64,000 bases of DNA from Qipengyuania aurantiaca (GCF_019711375.1 NZ_CP081295.1:2579001-2643000); one strand, 5' to 3'. Shown: positions 37,157 to 45,547, counted from the stretch's first letter. Notes: a model not told the origin generated them from the sequence alone. Translations and numbers: made by a program.

Positions 37157-38110
37157 TCATTCGGCGTCCTTCTTCTTGGCCGGAGCCTTGCGCTTGGCCG
37201 GAGCCTTCTTTGCAGCGGGCTTCTTGGTAGCAGCCTTCTTGGCCGCAGGCTTTTTCTTGGCCGGAGCTTTCTTGGCTTTTGGTTCAGTCGCCTTGGCCGT
37301 GTCGGTCGTCTTGCCCTGCCGCTTGGCGCGGGCGGGACGATCCTCGGTCGGCTTGGGCGGCTCGGCATCCTTGCCGCCGTCTTCCTCGGCCGGAGCGCCG
37401 GCGCTGACCTTTTCGGCAGCCTTGTCGTCGGTCTTCTTACCCGCGCCGGTCTGCTTGGGGCTTTCGGTAGTCTTGGGCTCGTCGACCGGCGAGGTCGTCG
37501 CCTTCTCGTCACCCGGCAGCACGTAATCCGCGCCTTCCCACGGGCTCATGAAGTCGAACTGGCGCAGGTCCTGGGCAAGCTCGACCGGCTCGTAGACCAC
37601 GCGCTTCTCGTCTTCGGAATACCGCAATTCGACATAGCCGGTGAGCGGGAAATCCTTGCGGAAGGGATGCCCTTCGAAGCCATAATCGGTCAGGATGCGG
37701 CGCAAGTCGGTGTTGCCGTCGAACAGCACGCCATACATGTCGAAGACTTCGCGTTCGAGCCAGCCTGCGTTGGGCCAGAGCGTCGTCACGGTCGGCACGG
37801 GCGTGTCTTCCGACGCGGTGCACTTGACCATGATGCGACTGTTCTTCGTCAGGCTGAGCAGCATGTAGACGACTTCGAACCGCTCTGCGCGGCTCGGATA
37901 GTCGACCCCGGCGATTTCCATCAGCTGCTGGTAGCCGTGATCGTCACGCAGGATGCGCAGCGCGTCCTCGACCGAGGCGCGTTGCACGGTCAGCAGGAGC
38001 TCGCCATGCTCTTCATGCGCGGACACGAGATGCTCGCCAAGCGCAGAGCCGAGCGTGCCGGCCAAGCCCTCGATCTGCGTGAAGCGGGGCGCGGAGTGGA
38101 GTGTTGCCAT
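37157..38110 (-). CDS. nuoC: NADH-quinone oxidoreductase subunit C with histone-like C-terminal tail
   Basis: NuoC (317 aa) is the 30 kDa peripheral-arm subunit. The normal family core fills residues 1-200: [20 protein letters not shown], the signature [20 protein letters not shown], and [19 protein letters not shown]. Residues 203-317 are an extension of low complexity. They are first acidic/Thr/Pro-rich, then made of Lys-Ala-Pro repeats ([18 protein letters not shown]). The repeats resemble the tail of histone H1 or bacterial H1-like proteins and carry a strong positive charge. The frame is unbroken from core to tail. The ATG at 38110 (RBS near GAGGGTAGG) is preferred over TTG 38125. Confidence 0.93.
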   Translation of the reverse strand: MATLHSAPRFTQIEGLAGTLGSALGEHLVSAHEEHGELLLTVQRASVEDALRILRDDHGYQQLMEIAGVDYPSRAERFEVVYMLLSLTKNSRIMVKCTASEDTPVPTVTTLWPNAGWLEREVFDMYGVLFDGNTDLRRILTDYGFEGHPFRKDFPLTGYVELRYSEDEKRVVYEPVELAQDLRQFDFMSPWEGADYVLPGDEKATTSPVDEPKTTESPKQTGAGKKTDDKAAEKVSAGAPAEEDGGKDAEPPKPTEDRPARAKRQGKTTDTAKATEPKAKKAPAKKKPAAKKAATKKPAAKKAPAKRKAPAKKKDAE

Positions 38111-38121
38111 CGTGCCTACCC

Positions 38122-38688
38122 TCAACGCTCGATCGTGCCGACGCGGCGGATTTTCCGCTGCAGCTGCATTACGCCGTAAAGCAGCGCTTCGGCTGTCGGC
38201 GGACAGCCGGGAACGTAGATGTCCACCGGCACGATCCGGTCACACCCGCGCACGACGCTGTAGCTATAGTGGTAATAGCCGCCGCCATTCGCGCAGCTAC
38301 CCATCGAGATGACGTATTTCGGTTCCGACATCTGGTCGTAAACCTTGCGCAAGGCGGGTGCCATCTTGTTGCACAGCGTACCGGCTACGATCATCACGTC
38401 GCTCTGGCGCGGGGAGGCACGCGGGGCGACACCGAAACGCTCCATGTCATAGCGCGGCATGTTGACGTGGATCATCTCGACCGCGCAGCACGCGAGGCCG
38501 AAGGTCATCCACCACAGCGAACCGGTGCGCGCCCACTGGAACAGGTCCTCGGTCGAGGTGACCAGGAAGCCCTTGTCGTTCACTTCGGTCTGCAGCGCGT
38601 TGAAATAGTCCGCGTCCGGCTGGCGCACGTCCCCCGGCTGGGCGGCGGGCACGGCGTTGGGCGGCGTGATAATGGTAGAATTGCTCAT
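38122..38688 (-). CDS. nuoB: NADH-quinone oxidoreductase subunit B
   Basis: NuoB (188 aa) carries the last cluster, N2, next to the quinone. The tandem-cysteine motif ACCAVEM and the further ligands GSCAN and [13 protein letters not shown] are present. The N-terminal 30 residues are a poorly conserved extension. The ATG at 38688 comes one base after the nuoA stop; an in-frame start further upstream would run through nuoA. Confidence 0.98.
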   Translation of the reverse strand: MSNSTIITPPNAVPAAQPGDVRQPDADYFNALQTEVNDKGFLVTSTEDLFQWARTGSLWWMTFGLACCAVEMIHVNMPRYDMERFGVAPRASPRQSDVMIVAGTLCNKMAPALRKVYDQMSEPKYVISMGSCANGGGYYHYSYSVVRGCDRIVPVDIYVPGCPPTAEALLYGVMQLQRKIRRVGTIER

Positions 38689-38689
38689 A

Positions 38690-39064
38690 TCAGTCCCACT
38701 CCAGCGCGCCGACTTTCCACGCGTAGGCAAAGCCGATCACCAGCTCGACAAGGAAGACGACCATGGTCGCCCAGCCCGTCCAGCCCGTAAAATCGAGGCT
38801 CACAGCCCAGGGGAAGAGGAAGGCCGCTTCGAGGTCGAAGATCAGGAAGAGGATCGCCACGAGGTAGAAGCGCACGTCGAACTGGCTGCGGGAATCGTCG
38901 AAGGCGGGAAAGCCGCATTCATATTCGCTGAGCTTCTCTGCAGTGGGGGCGTGCGAGCCGGTAAGGCGCGAGACGCCCATCGGCAGGAACACGAAGAGGG
39001 CCGAAAGGCCCGCCGCGATGAAAAGAAAGATCAGGATCGGAAGATATTGTTCGAGGTCGACCAC
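38690..39064 (-). CDS. nuoA: NADH-quinone oxidoreductase subunit A
   Basis: NuoA (124 aa) is a three-helix membrane subunit at the quinone chamber. It shows [20 protein letters not shown], the loop motif [20 protein letters not shown], and [21 protein letters not shown]. The family length and a GGA element 8 bases upstream favour GTG at 39064; a TTG at 39085 would add seven residues. It is the first gene of the complex I operon, with a 173-base divergent promoter region upstream. Confidence 0.95.
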   Translation of the reverse strand: MVDLEQYLPILIFLFIAAGLSALFVFLPMGVSRLTGSHAPTAEKLSEYECGFPAFDDSRSQFDVRFYLVAILFLIFDLEAAFLFPWAVSLDFTGWTGWATMVVFLVELVIGFAYAWKVGALEWD

Positions 39065-39099
39065 GTATGATTCCGTCTGGCACAAGGGTTTCGCGCCCG

Positions 39100-39128
39100 C
39101 CTCTAGGCCTCTCGCCGGAATGGTGCAA
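39100..39128 (-). promoter_or_regulatory. Candidate promoter of the nuo operon
   Basis: On the minus strand TTGCAC (39123-39128) and TAGAGG (39100-39105) are spaced by exactly 17 bases, 36 bases upstream of the nuoA GTG. The -10 is weak. The 173-base space between nuoA and the YbjN-like gene must hold divergent promoters, and this is the best pair seen for nuo. Confidence 0.3.
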
Positions 39129-39237
39129 GGGTCACGGCTGCCAGATATCCCGCGAATTTCGCAAGCGCTGTTGAGCCGGTGTTAAGACCTTGGCATCAAG
39201 GCAGCCACGGGATCAATCAACAGGGAAATACTCAAAA

Positions 39238-39720
39238 ATGATCAAACACGCTCTCTCGGGCGCCGTCATCGCTGCGGGCATGCTGGCCGCAAGCCCGCTC
39301 GCAGCCAAGAACATCGTCGCAGACGTGGACCAGATCGCCAACCTTCTCCAGGCAGAAGGCTACAAGGCGAAGGTCGAGGGTACTGGCGGCGATCGCCATA
39401 TCAAGACCGGCATGGCCGGCTACAGCTTCCTCATCCTGCCCTACGACTGCAACGACAAGGGCGATGGGTGCAAGTCGGTCCAGTTCTATACGGCCTTCAC
39501 GCCCAAGGATAAGCCGACGCTGGAAGAGATGAACACCTATGCCGCCGAGAACCGCTTCGGCCGTATCTATCTCGACCAGGACCGCGACCCTGCCATCGAA
39601 ATGGACATCGACCTCGAAGTGGGCGGCATGTCGAAGGAACTGTTCCTCGACAACCTCCTCTACTGGGAAGCCGTCATGGTCGGTTTTGCTGAGTTCTCCT
39701 TCAAAAAGGACAACGACTGA
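39238..39720 (+). CDS. Secreted YbjN-domain protein
   Basis: This 160-aa protein has a signal peptide (MIKHALSGAVIAAGMLAASPLAAK) and then a YbjN-like domain (DQIANLLQAEGYKAKVE, YSFLILPYDCNDKGDGCKSVQFYTAF, NRFGRIYLDQDRDPAIEMDI). YbjN-family proteins resemble type III secretion chaperones, but exported versions like this are common in sphingomonads and have no known role. The ATG at 39238 is preceded by AGGGA. It is divergent from nuoA and ends in a terminator. Confidence 0.88.
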   Translation: MIKHALSGAVIAAGMLAASPLAAKNIVADVDQIANLLQAEGYKAKVEGTGGDRHIKTGMAGYSFLILPYDCNDKGDGCKSVQFYTAFTPKDKPTLEEMNTYAAENRFGRIYLDQDRDPAIEMDIDLEVGGMSKELFLDNLLYWEAVMVGFAEFSFKKDND

Positions 39721-39760
39721 TCCGCTGATCTTCAGCCCACCCTATCGAGGCTGCAAAATA

Positions 39761-39796
39761 GGCCGCCCGGTCCGAATGGATCCGGGCGACCTTTCT
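39761..39796 (+). terminator. Terminator after the YbjN-like gene
   Basis: GGCCGCCCGG-TCC (39761-39773) pairs with GGA-T-CCGGGCGACC (39778-39791), with one mismatch and one bulged base, around a GAAT loop. It is followed by TTTCT. It lies between the convergent YbjN-like and aldehyde dehydrogenase genes. Confidence 0.75.
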
Positions 39797-39822
39797 ATCC
39801 CAGGCGATCGCGTCTTAACGCG

Positions 39823-41253
39823 TCATTTCATCATGCCTTTGACGGCCTTCTCCGTCGCCGAGCCATAGGGCGGCTTGAACCCGCCCAGCTTCGCAACGTC
39901 GATCTTGGGCTGCGTGTAGACACTGCGTGCGTGGCTGAACTCGCGGAAACCCTCGACACCGTGGTAGCTGCCCATGCCCGAAGGCCCGACGCCGCCGAAG
40001 GGCAGGTCTTCCATCGAGACGTGGAAGATCACGTCGTTCACGGTTACGCCGCCGCTGATCGTCCTGGTCAACACCTTTTCGCGTTCACCGCTGTCCTCAC
40101 CGAAGTAATAGAGGCCCAGCGGGCGGTCGTTCTCGTTCACGTAATCGATGGCATCGTCGATCTGCGTGTAGGTCTTGACCGGCAGGACAGGACCGAAGAT
40201 TTCCTCCTGCATCGCCTTCATGTCGTCGGTCACGCCCTTGAGGATGGTAAGCGGCATTTTGCGCGCGTTGCTGCTTCCGAAATCCTCGTTGCCCGGATTG
40301 ACCTCGATCACCTCGGCGCCCTTGTCGCGCGCGTCGGCCACCATGTCCTGCAGGCGGTCGAAGTGGCGATCGGAGACGAGGCTGGCGTAATCCTCGTTCT
40401 CCAGCATCGTGGGATACATATTTGCCGTGCCCTGCCACACGCCGTGGATCGCCTCGTCCTGCTTGCTTTCGGGCACATACATATAGTCTGGCGCGAGGCA
40501 GATCTGGCCGGCGTTCATCATCTTGCCCATCGCGATGCGCTCGCCCGCCTTGGCGAAATCGGCGCTCTCGCCGAGGAAGACCGGGCTCTTGCCGCCCAGC
40601 TCCAGCGTGACCGGCACGAGGTTCTTCGAGGCCGCTTCCATCACCTTGCGTCCCGTGGCAGTGGACCCGGTGAAGACGAGATGGTCGAACGGCAGCTCGG
40701 AAAAGGCCGCCGCGACTTCGGGTCCGCCAGTAAAGACAGCGCATTCGTCGGGCGTGAAGTATTCCTCGACCAGCTCCTTCATCATCAGGCTGGTCTTGGC
40801 GGTGAACTCGCTCGGCTTGATCATCGCGCGGTTACCGGCGGCGAAGACCTGCATGAGCGGGCCAAAGGTCAGATTGACCGGGAAATTCCACGGGCTGAGA
40901 ATGCCGACCACGCCCTTGGGCTCGTAGCGCAGCTCCGCCTTTGCACCGAGCAGGCCGAGCGGGAATTGCACGCTGCGCTTCTCGCTGCGCGACCACTTGT
41001 CGACATGCTTGAGGCAATATTTTCCGAAATTCACCGTGCCCGCGATGTCGGTGATCATCGACTGCATGGGCGAGCGGTTGCCGAAGTCGGCGCTCATCAC
41101 CTTGCACAGGTCGTCGCCGTGCTCCTTCAACAGCTTCATCGCGCGCTTGATCCGGTCCTTCCGGATGGACAGCGGCTCCGGGCGCATCTGGGTGTGGACG
41201 GCGCGCTGCTTGCGCAGGACATCTTCCATCTCGAGCTTGCGATTGTCCGCCAT
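39823..41253 (-). CDS. Aldehyde dehydrogenase, coniferyl-aldehyde dehydrogenase type
   Basis: This 476-aa NAD(P)-dependent aldehyde dehydrogenase oxidises aldehydes to acids. The catalytic Glu is in VTLELGGKSPVFLGE and the nucleophile Cys in NAGQICLAPDYMYVP. Other motifs are ILSPWNFPVNLTFGPL, FTGSTATGRKVMEAA, EEIFGPVLPV and the C-terminal SMEDLPFGGVGPSGMGSYHG, which is typical of the coniferyl aldehyde/fatty aldehyde branch. Its substrate may be an aromatic or medium-chain aldehyde. The ATG at 41253 has GGGAG 7 bases upstream; the earlier ATG at 41259 lies too close to it. It is divergent from the thiolase gene. Confidence 0.94.
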   Translation of the reverse strand: MADNRKLEMEDVLRKQRAVHTQMRPEPLSIRKDRIKRAMKLLKEHGDDLCKVMSADFGNRSPMQSMITDIAGTVNFGKYCLKHVDKWSRSEKRSVQFPLGLLGAKAELRYEPKGVVGILSPWNFPVNLTFGPLMQVFAAGNRAMIKPSEFTAKTSLMMKELVEEYFTPDECAVFTGGPEVAAAFSELPFDHLVFTGSTATGRKVMEAASKNLVPVTLELGGKSPVFLGESADFAKAGERIAMGKMMNAGQICLAPDYMYVPESKQDEAIHGVWQGTANMYPTMLENEDYASLVSDRHFDRLQDMVADARDKGAEVIEVNPGNEDFGSSNARKMPLTILKGVTDDMKAMQEEIFGPVLPVKTYTQIDDAIDYVNENDRPLGLYYFGEDSGEREKVLTRTISGGVTVNDVIFHVSMEDLPFGGVGPSGMGSYHGVEGFREFSHARSVYTQPKIDVAKLGGFKPPYGSATEKAVKGMMK

Positions 41254-41355
41254 TTGCATTCTCCCGGGGTCTATGTTGCGCTGCACCAGCACAAGGCCTA
41301 TCTCGGCGACGAGATATTCCAGACTAAGTTCCAGACTACAAGGACAACCACCAGC

Positions 41356-42552
41356 ATGACCCAGTTCAGCGCCACCGACCCCGTCGTCATCCTCTCCTAC
41401 GCCCGCACCCCGATGGGCAGCATGCAGGGGGCGCTGGCCGAAGTATCCGCGACCGATCTCGGCGCTACGGCCGTGAAGGCCGCGGTCGAGCGTTCGGGTG
41501 TCGCGGTCGACAAGTTCGACCGCACCTATATGGGCTGTGTCCTTCCGGCCGGTCTCGGCCAGGCGCCTGCCCGTCAGGCTTCGATCAAGGCCGGCCTGCC
41601 CAAGTCGGTCCAGGCGACCACGGTCAACAAGGTCTGCGGCAGCGGCATGCAGACGGTCATCATGGGCGCCGAAGCGCTTGCCAGCGGCACGATCGACTAT
41701 GTCGTCGCCGGCGGCATGGAGAGCATGACCAACGCGCCTTACCTCCTCAAGAAGCACCGCAGCGGCGCGCGCATCGGGCACGACACGACCTATGACCACA
41801 TGTTCCTCGACGGGCTGGAAGACGCCTATGAGGAAGGCCGCGCCATGGGCACCTTCGCGCAAGACACAGCGAACGAATACCAGCTTACTCGCGAACAGAT
41901 GGACGATTACTCGATCGAATCGCTGCGCCGCGCCAACGCCGCCATCGACAGCGGCGCATTTGCGGACGAAGTCGTCGCGGTGACGGTCAAGACCCGCAAG
42001 GGCGAGGTCACGGTCGACAAGGACGAAGCGCCCGGTCGTGGCAATCCGGACAAGATCCCGCAGCTGCGCCCCGCCTTTGCCAAGGATGGCACGATCACGG
42101 CAGCGACTTCCTCCTCGATCTCGGACGGTGCGGCGGCCGTCGTCCTCACCCGCGAAAGCGTGGCAAAGGAGAACGGTCAGCAGCCGGTGGCGAAGATCGT
42201 CGCCATGGCCGCCCATGCGCAGGAGCCGAGCGAGTTCACCGTCGCGCCCATCGGCGCCATCGAAAAGGTTCTCGACAAGGCCGGCTGGAGCGCGGACGAA
42301 GTTGACCTGTGGGAAGTCAACGAAGCCTTCGCCTGCGTCGCCATGTTCGCCATGCGCGACATCGGCATCCCGCATGACAAGATCAATGTGAACGGAGGCG
42401 GCACGGCCCTGGGCCACCCCATCGGCGCCAGCGGCACGCGCATCATCGTCACGCTGCTCAACGCTCTGAAGTCGCAAGGCAAGAAGCGCGGCGTCGCCAG
42501 TCTCTGTATCGGCGGCGGCGAAGCGACGGCCGTGGCGGTCGAACTGGTCTGA
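41356..42552 (+). CDS. Acetyl-CoA C-acetyltransferase (thiolase)
   Basis: This 398-aa thiolase transfers acyl groups between CoA thioesters, either condensing two acetyl-CoA or cleaving 3-ketoacyl-CoA. The acylated Cys lies in TTVNKVCGSGMQTV, the His in NGGGTALGHPIGASGTR and the second Cys in SLCIGGGEATAVAVEL. The last motif has GGGEA where most members have GGGMG. WEVNEAFA is conserved. The biosynthetic AtoB/PhaA type is likeliest, but a beta-oxidation role cannot be excluded. It is divergent from the aldehyde dehydrogenase across 102 bases that include a tandem 10-base repeat at 41317-41338. Confidence 0.94.
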   Translation: MTQFSATDPVVILSYARTPMGSMQGALAEVSATDLGATAVKAAVERSGVAVDKFDRTYMGCVLPAGLGQAPARQASIKAGLPKSVQATTVNKVCGSGMQTVIMGAEALASGTIDYVVAGGMESMTNAPYLLKKHRSGARIGHDTTYDHMFLDGLEDAYEEGRAMGTFAQDTANEYQLTREQMDDYSIESLRRANAAIDSGAFADEVVAVTVKTRKGEVTVDKDEAPGRGNPDKIPQLRPAFAKDGTITAATSSSISDGAAAVVLTRESVAKENGQQPVAKIVAMAAHAQEPSEFTVAPIGAIEKVLDKAGWSADEVDLWEVNEAFACVAMFAMRDIGIPHDKINVNGGGTALGHPIGASGTRIIVTLLNALKSQGKKRGVASLCIGGGEATAVAVELV

Positions 42553-42562
42553 TTTGCCGGGA

Positions 42563-42599
42563 CCTTTCCCCGCACCAGCAGCGTTGGTGCGGGGAAAGG
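42563..42599 (+). terminator. Perfect 15-bp hairpin between thiolase and lipoprotein genes
   Basis: CCTTTCCCCGCACCA (42563-42577) is exactly complementary to TGGTGCGGGGAAAGG (42585-42599) around a 7-base loop. It begins 10 bases after the thiolase stop. It has no U-run, and its 3' arm includes the start of the AAGGGGAA ribosome binding site of the next gene. It may act as a transcription-pausing or mRNA-stabilising stem, or mask that ribosome site. Confidence 0.7.
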
Positions 42600-42608
42600 G
42601 GAATAGCT

Positions 42609-43019
42609 ATGAAGAAACTGATGGTTGTCGCCGCCTGCGGAATGCTTGCAGCTTGCGGATCGAACGAGGCCGAAGAGCCGGTCGAACCGATCGAGACCAC
42701 GGCACCTGCCGGCACCACCGACACCGCCACGGCGGGCCAGATGGCCGGCACGTACGAAATGACCATGGATGACGGCACCGTCGTTCGACAGCAGGTCAAC
42801 GCCGACGGCACCTATGTCGACACCGATCTGGAAGGCAACGAACTGGAACGCGGCACCTGGCGCCAGCAGGGCGACCAGCTTTGCTACGACGATGCTGGTG
42901 CCGATCCGGAAGTGTGCTGGACCGGCGGAACGCCGGGCGCGGACGGTTCGTTCGAAGCGACCGCAACCGACGGCACATCGATCACCGTGCGCCGCGTGCA
43001 AGACGAACCGGCGATGTAA
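42609..43019 (+). CDS. Small lipoprotein of unknown function (tandem paralogue 1)
   Basis: This 136-aa protein has a lipoprotein signal (MKKLMVVAACGMLAACGSNE, lipobox LAAC) and a Glu/Thr/Ala linker. The compact domain runs GTYEMTMDDGTVVRQQVNAD, ERGTWRQQGDQLCYDD, CWTGGTPGADGSFEATATDG. Two cysteines in LCYDD and VCWTG could form a disulfide. The gene immediately downstream encodes a clear paralogue. Its ribosome site AAGGGGAA (42596-42603) lies partly within the 15-bp hairpin. It ends in a terminator at 43050-43080. Confidence 0.88.
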   Translation: MKKLMVVAACGMLAACGSNEAEEPVEPIETTAPAGTTDTATAGQMAGTYEMTMDDGTVVRQQVNADGTYVDTDLEGNELERGTWRQQGDQLCYDDAGADPEVCWTGGTPGADGSFEATATDGTSITVRRVQDEPAM

Positions 43020-43049
43020 CGCGTCGCGTTTACATGGAAATTACGATAG

Positions 43050-43080
43050 GGGCGGTCCGATGGGCCGCCCTTTCTCGTTT
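43050..43080 (+). terminator. Terminator after the first small lipoprotein gene
   Basis: GGGCGGTCC (43050-43058) pairs with GGGCCGCCC (43062-43070), with one G-U wobble, around a GAT loop. TTTCTCGTTTT follows. This is a strong intrinsic terminator, and it places any start codon at 43080 inside the U-tract. Confidence 0.88.
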
Positions 43081-43496
43081 TGCGGGAGATACGATTTGCG
43101 TACCCTTGCCATCTTGGCTCCTTTGCCCTCGCCGCCTGCGGCCAGGCTTCCGATCCGGAACCTCAGCCGGAGAGCACGGCAGAGGCCGAAGCGCCCTCGC
43201 CCAAGTTCTACACGATGGGGCCCGGCACCTTCGACATCGTCGGAGAAAACGTGGTCTACGCGACCACCGAATTGCGCGAGGACAGGACATATATCGACAG
43301 CGCTGAGGGACAGGAAGTCGGCCGCGGACGGTGGAAAGTGGATGGCCCGCAGGTCTGTTTCGATCCCGAAGGCGATGGAGAAGACCAGCAGGAACGCTGC
43401 TGGACGAACTCGCCCATGTCGCCCGACGGTTCCTTCGTCACGACCCGCGACGACGGCAGCGAAAGCTATACGGTAAGGCCGCGAACAGCGGAGTGA
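43080..43496 (+). CDS. Small lipoprotein (tandem paralogue 2), probably frameshifted in the signal peptide
   Basis: The domain (about residues 46-135) parallels the preceding lipoprotein: RTYIDSAEGQEVGRGRWKVD, VCFDPEGDG, RCWTNSPMSPDGSFVTTRDD. The lipobox LAACG is in this frame at 43128-43142. The only open start in frame is TTG 43080, which sits in a terminator U-tract with no ribosome site. A TTG at 43096 has GGGAG 7 bases upstream and reads MRTLAILAP, a good signal start, but in the +1 frame. One missing base near 43116-43124 (in the run GCTCCTTTG) would join MRTLAILAP to FALAACG. It is either a recent frameshift or a sequence error. Confidence 0.65.
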   Translation: MREIRFAYPCHLGSFALAACGQASDPEPQPESTAEAEAPSPKFYTMGPGTFDIVGENVVYATTELREDRTYIDSAEGQEVGRGRWKVDGPQVCFDPEGDGEDQQERCWTNSPMSPDGSFVTTRDDGSESYTVRPRTAE

Positions 43497-43964
43497 TCAG
43501 GGCTCGCCAGCGCCCCAGAGCCGGGTCTGACGCACCCAGCCCGACCGCTTGCCGACCGTCATCTCGCACCAGCCCCGCGCACAATCGCCCAGCGTGCCGA
43601 CCACGCCGGGGGCAAGCTGCCACTTGATCGGCGCGCTGGCATCGGCGTCCTCGCGCATCGGCGCGGCTTCCTGCCCGATAACCATGGCGCCGCGTGCCGG
43701 GTCCAGCAGGCGCGAGGCAACCCAGCCCCGCGTGCCGTCCGGATCCTCGATCAGGCGCCAGCCCTCCATCACGCGCACGACCTTCACGGGGAGACCCTTG
43801 CGGCGATAAACCCAGTCGATCTTGTAGTCCGCACTGGGTCCGACGCGCATGTTGATTTCGTTGGCCCGCAGGCTCGCCCAATAAGGCACTTCACGGTCCT
43901 GCGCCTGCGCCGGTGTGCCGAGCAGCGTAAGTGCCGCGAGAGTAAGGATTAAACGCTGGATCAT
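43497..43964 (-). CDS. Secreted SH3-domain protein
   Basis: This 155-aa protein has a signal peptide (MIQRLILTLAALTLLGTPAQAQ) and two SH3-like repeats. The first is SLRANEINMRVGPSADYKIDW with GLPVKVVRVMEGWRLIEDPD; the second is GTLGDCARGWCEMTVGKRSGWV, with two cysteines likely bonded. Bacterial SH3 domains of this kind usually bind cell-wall peptides, so a peptidoglycan-associated periplasmic role is likely. Its stop touches that of the convergent lipoprotein gene, and it is divergent from the dehydrogenase gene. Confidence 0.88.
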   Translation of the reverse strand: MIQRLILTLAALTLLGTPAQAQDREVPYWASLRANEINMRVGPSADYKIDWVYRRKGLPVKVVRVMEGWRLIEDPDGTRGWVASRLLDPARGAMVIGQEAAPMREDADASAPIKWQLAPGVVGTLGDCARGWCEMTVGKRSGWVRQTRLWGAGEP

Positions 43965-44049
43965 CGCCCCTGTCCAATAGCTGCAGGCTCGCTCCCAAAC
44001 AAGCACCGCTTGACCGCTCCAATGCCCTAAGCGTAGCGAGCGTGATTGC

Positions 44050-45075
44050 ATGGAACCGACAAGCGACAGCAACCTCGCGCCGCAAAAGCGGCTGACCCGT
44101 ACTCCCCGCGTCACTGTCACCCGCAGGCTGGGCCCCGCGGTCGAAGAGCGCATGGGCGAACTCTTCGAGGTGCGCACGAACGCGAGCGACATGCCGCTGA
44201 CCCGCGAACAATTGGTCGAGGCGATGCAGGACTGCGATGTCCTCGTGCCCACGGTTACCGACCGTATCGATGCCGAGATGATTGCGCAGGCCGGTGAGAA
44301 CCTCGGCCTGATCGCCAATTTCGGTGCCGGGACAGAGCATATCGACCTCGAGGCCGCGGCGAAACGCAAGATCATCGTCACCAACACGCCCGGCGTCTTC
44401 ACCGACGACACTGCCGACCTCACCATGGCGGGCATCATCGGCGTGCCGCGCCGCATCCGCGAAGGCGTGCAGCTTATCCGCAGCGGCGAATGGACCGGCT
44501 GGGCGCCGACCGCGATGCTCGGCCGCAAGCTGGGCGGAAAGACGCTCGGTATCGTCGGCATGGGCCGGATCGGCCAGGCGGTCGCCCACCGGGCCCGCGC
44601 CTTCGGTCTCGAGATCGCCTACCACAACCGCAAGCGCCTGCCGGTGGCGGTGGAGCGGATGTTCGGCGCGCGCTGGGTCGAAACGCTCGACGAACTGATG
44701 GCCGAGGCCGACATCCTCACCCTGCACTGCCCGGCAAGCCCCGAAAGCCGCCACATGATCGACGCACGGCGCCTCTCACTGATGAAGGAGGGCGCCAGCC
44801 TCATCAACACCGCCCGCGGCGACCTGGTGGACCAGGAGGCGCTCATCGCGGCGCTGGAAAGCGGCCAGCTGGCGGGTGCAGGGCTCGATGTCTATCCCGA
44901 CGAGCCCAATGTCGACGAGCGGCTCATCCGCCACCCCAATGTGATGACCCTGCCTCACATCGGCAGCGCCACGCGCGAAGGGCGCGAGGATTCGGGCATG
45001 AAGGTCATCGCCAATATCCGCATGTGGGCCGACGGCCATCGTCCGCCCGACCAGGTGCTCAGCGGCCTTGCCTGA
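44050..45075 (+). CDS. D-2-hydroxyacid dehydrogenase (glyoxylate/hydroxypyruvate reductase, D-glycerate dehydrogenase type)
   Basis: This 341-aa NAD(P)-dependent enzyme reduces 2-keto acids to D-2-hydroxy acids. The Rossmann motif is GIVGMGRIGQAVAHRARAFG. The catalytic Arg lies in NTARGDLVDQEAL, the Glu in LDVYPDEPNVDERL and the His in LPHIGSATREGREDSG. The spacing and the end motif fit glyoxylate reductase/D-glycerate dehydrogenase proteins. A 25-residue N-terminal extension is present. The substrate is inferred from family only. An NTF2-like gene follows 43 bases later. Confidence 0.92.
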   Translation: MEPTSDSNLAPQKRLTRTPRVTVTRRLGPAVEERMGELFEVRTNASDMPLTREQLVEAMQDCDVLVPTVTDRIDAEMIAQAGENLGLIANFGAGTEHIDLEAAAKRKIIVTNTPGVFTDDTADLTMAGIIGVPRRIREGVQLIRSGEWTGWAPTAMLGRKLGGKTLGIVGMGRIGQAVAHRARAFGLEIAYHNRKRLPVAVERMFGARWVETLDELMAEADILTLHCPASPESRHMIDARRLSLMKEGASLINTARGDLVDQEALIAALESGQLAGAGLDVYPDEPNVDERLIRHPNVMTLPHIGSATREGREDSGMKVIANIRMWADGHRPPDQVLSGLA

Positions 45076-45118
45076 CAAGGCTTGCCCCCCTCGCGCCATG
45101 CTGTAAGCGACTAATCCC

Positions 45119-45547
45119 ATGGACGAATTTGCTGCCAAGATCGAAGCTCTCGAGCACCTGTGGATGCGCAGCTGGGTGCAGCGCGACCGCAACCAGATGA
45201 AGAAACTCGCCGCGCGCGACTTCATCTTCCTGCTGGGCTCGACCAAGCCCGCCATCCTCGACCGGGCTAGCTGGCTCGAAGCGGCCACCACCCGCTTTCG
45301 CTGCAACGGCTACCGCTTCGACGAAGTCTACGTCCGCCGCCACGGCGCGACCGCCGTCTTCGCAACCCGCCTGACGCTGGACGCGATGATGGGCGAGCAC
45401 GAATGGTCGGGCGACACCTGGCTCATGGACCTGTGGCAAAAGGGCAAGGTGAGCCGCAAATGGCGGATCGTCGAACGCACCCTCTCGCGGCCCGACACCG
45501 ACGAGAAAATGCCCGAGGCGATCAAGTCGATGCAGCTCTGGCGTTAG
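45119..45547 (+). CDS. NTF2/SnoaL-like (DUF4440 type) protein
   Basis: This 142-aa protein has the cone-fold pattern of the nuclear transport factor 2 superfamily: EALEHLWMRSWVQRDRNQMKKLAARDFIFL, then RASWLEAATTRF, VRRHGATAVFATRLTLDAMM and GDTWLMDLWQKGKVSRKWRIV. There is no signal peptide. Such proteins bind or isomerise small molecules; no specific substrate can be given. It is downstream of the dehydrogenase and convergent with fabI, 54 bases apart. Confidence 0.8.
   Translation: MDEFAAKIEALEHLWMRSWVQRDRNQMKKLAARDFIFLLGSTKPAILDRASWLEAATTRFRCNGYRFDEVYVRRHGATAVFATRLTLDAMMGEHEWSGDTWLMDLWQKGKVSRKWRIVERTLSRPDTDEKMPEAIKSMQLWR

Noticed and set aside
39823..42552. Long antisense open frames of about 880 codons on both strands across the aldehyde dehydrogenase and thiolase genes
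   Set aside because: They are by-products of GC-rich codon usage; the only family signatures lie in 39823-41253 on the minus strand and 41356-42552 on the plus strand.
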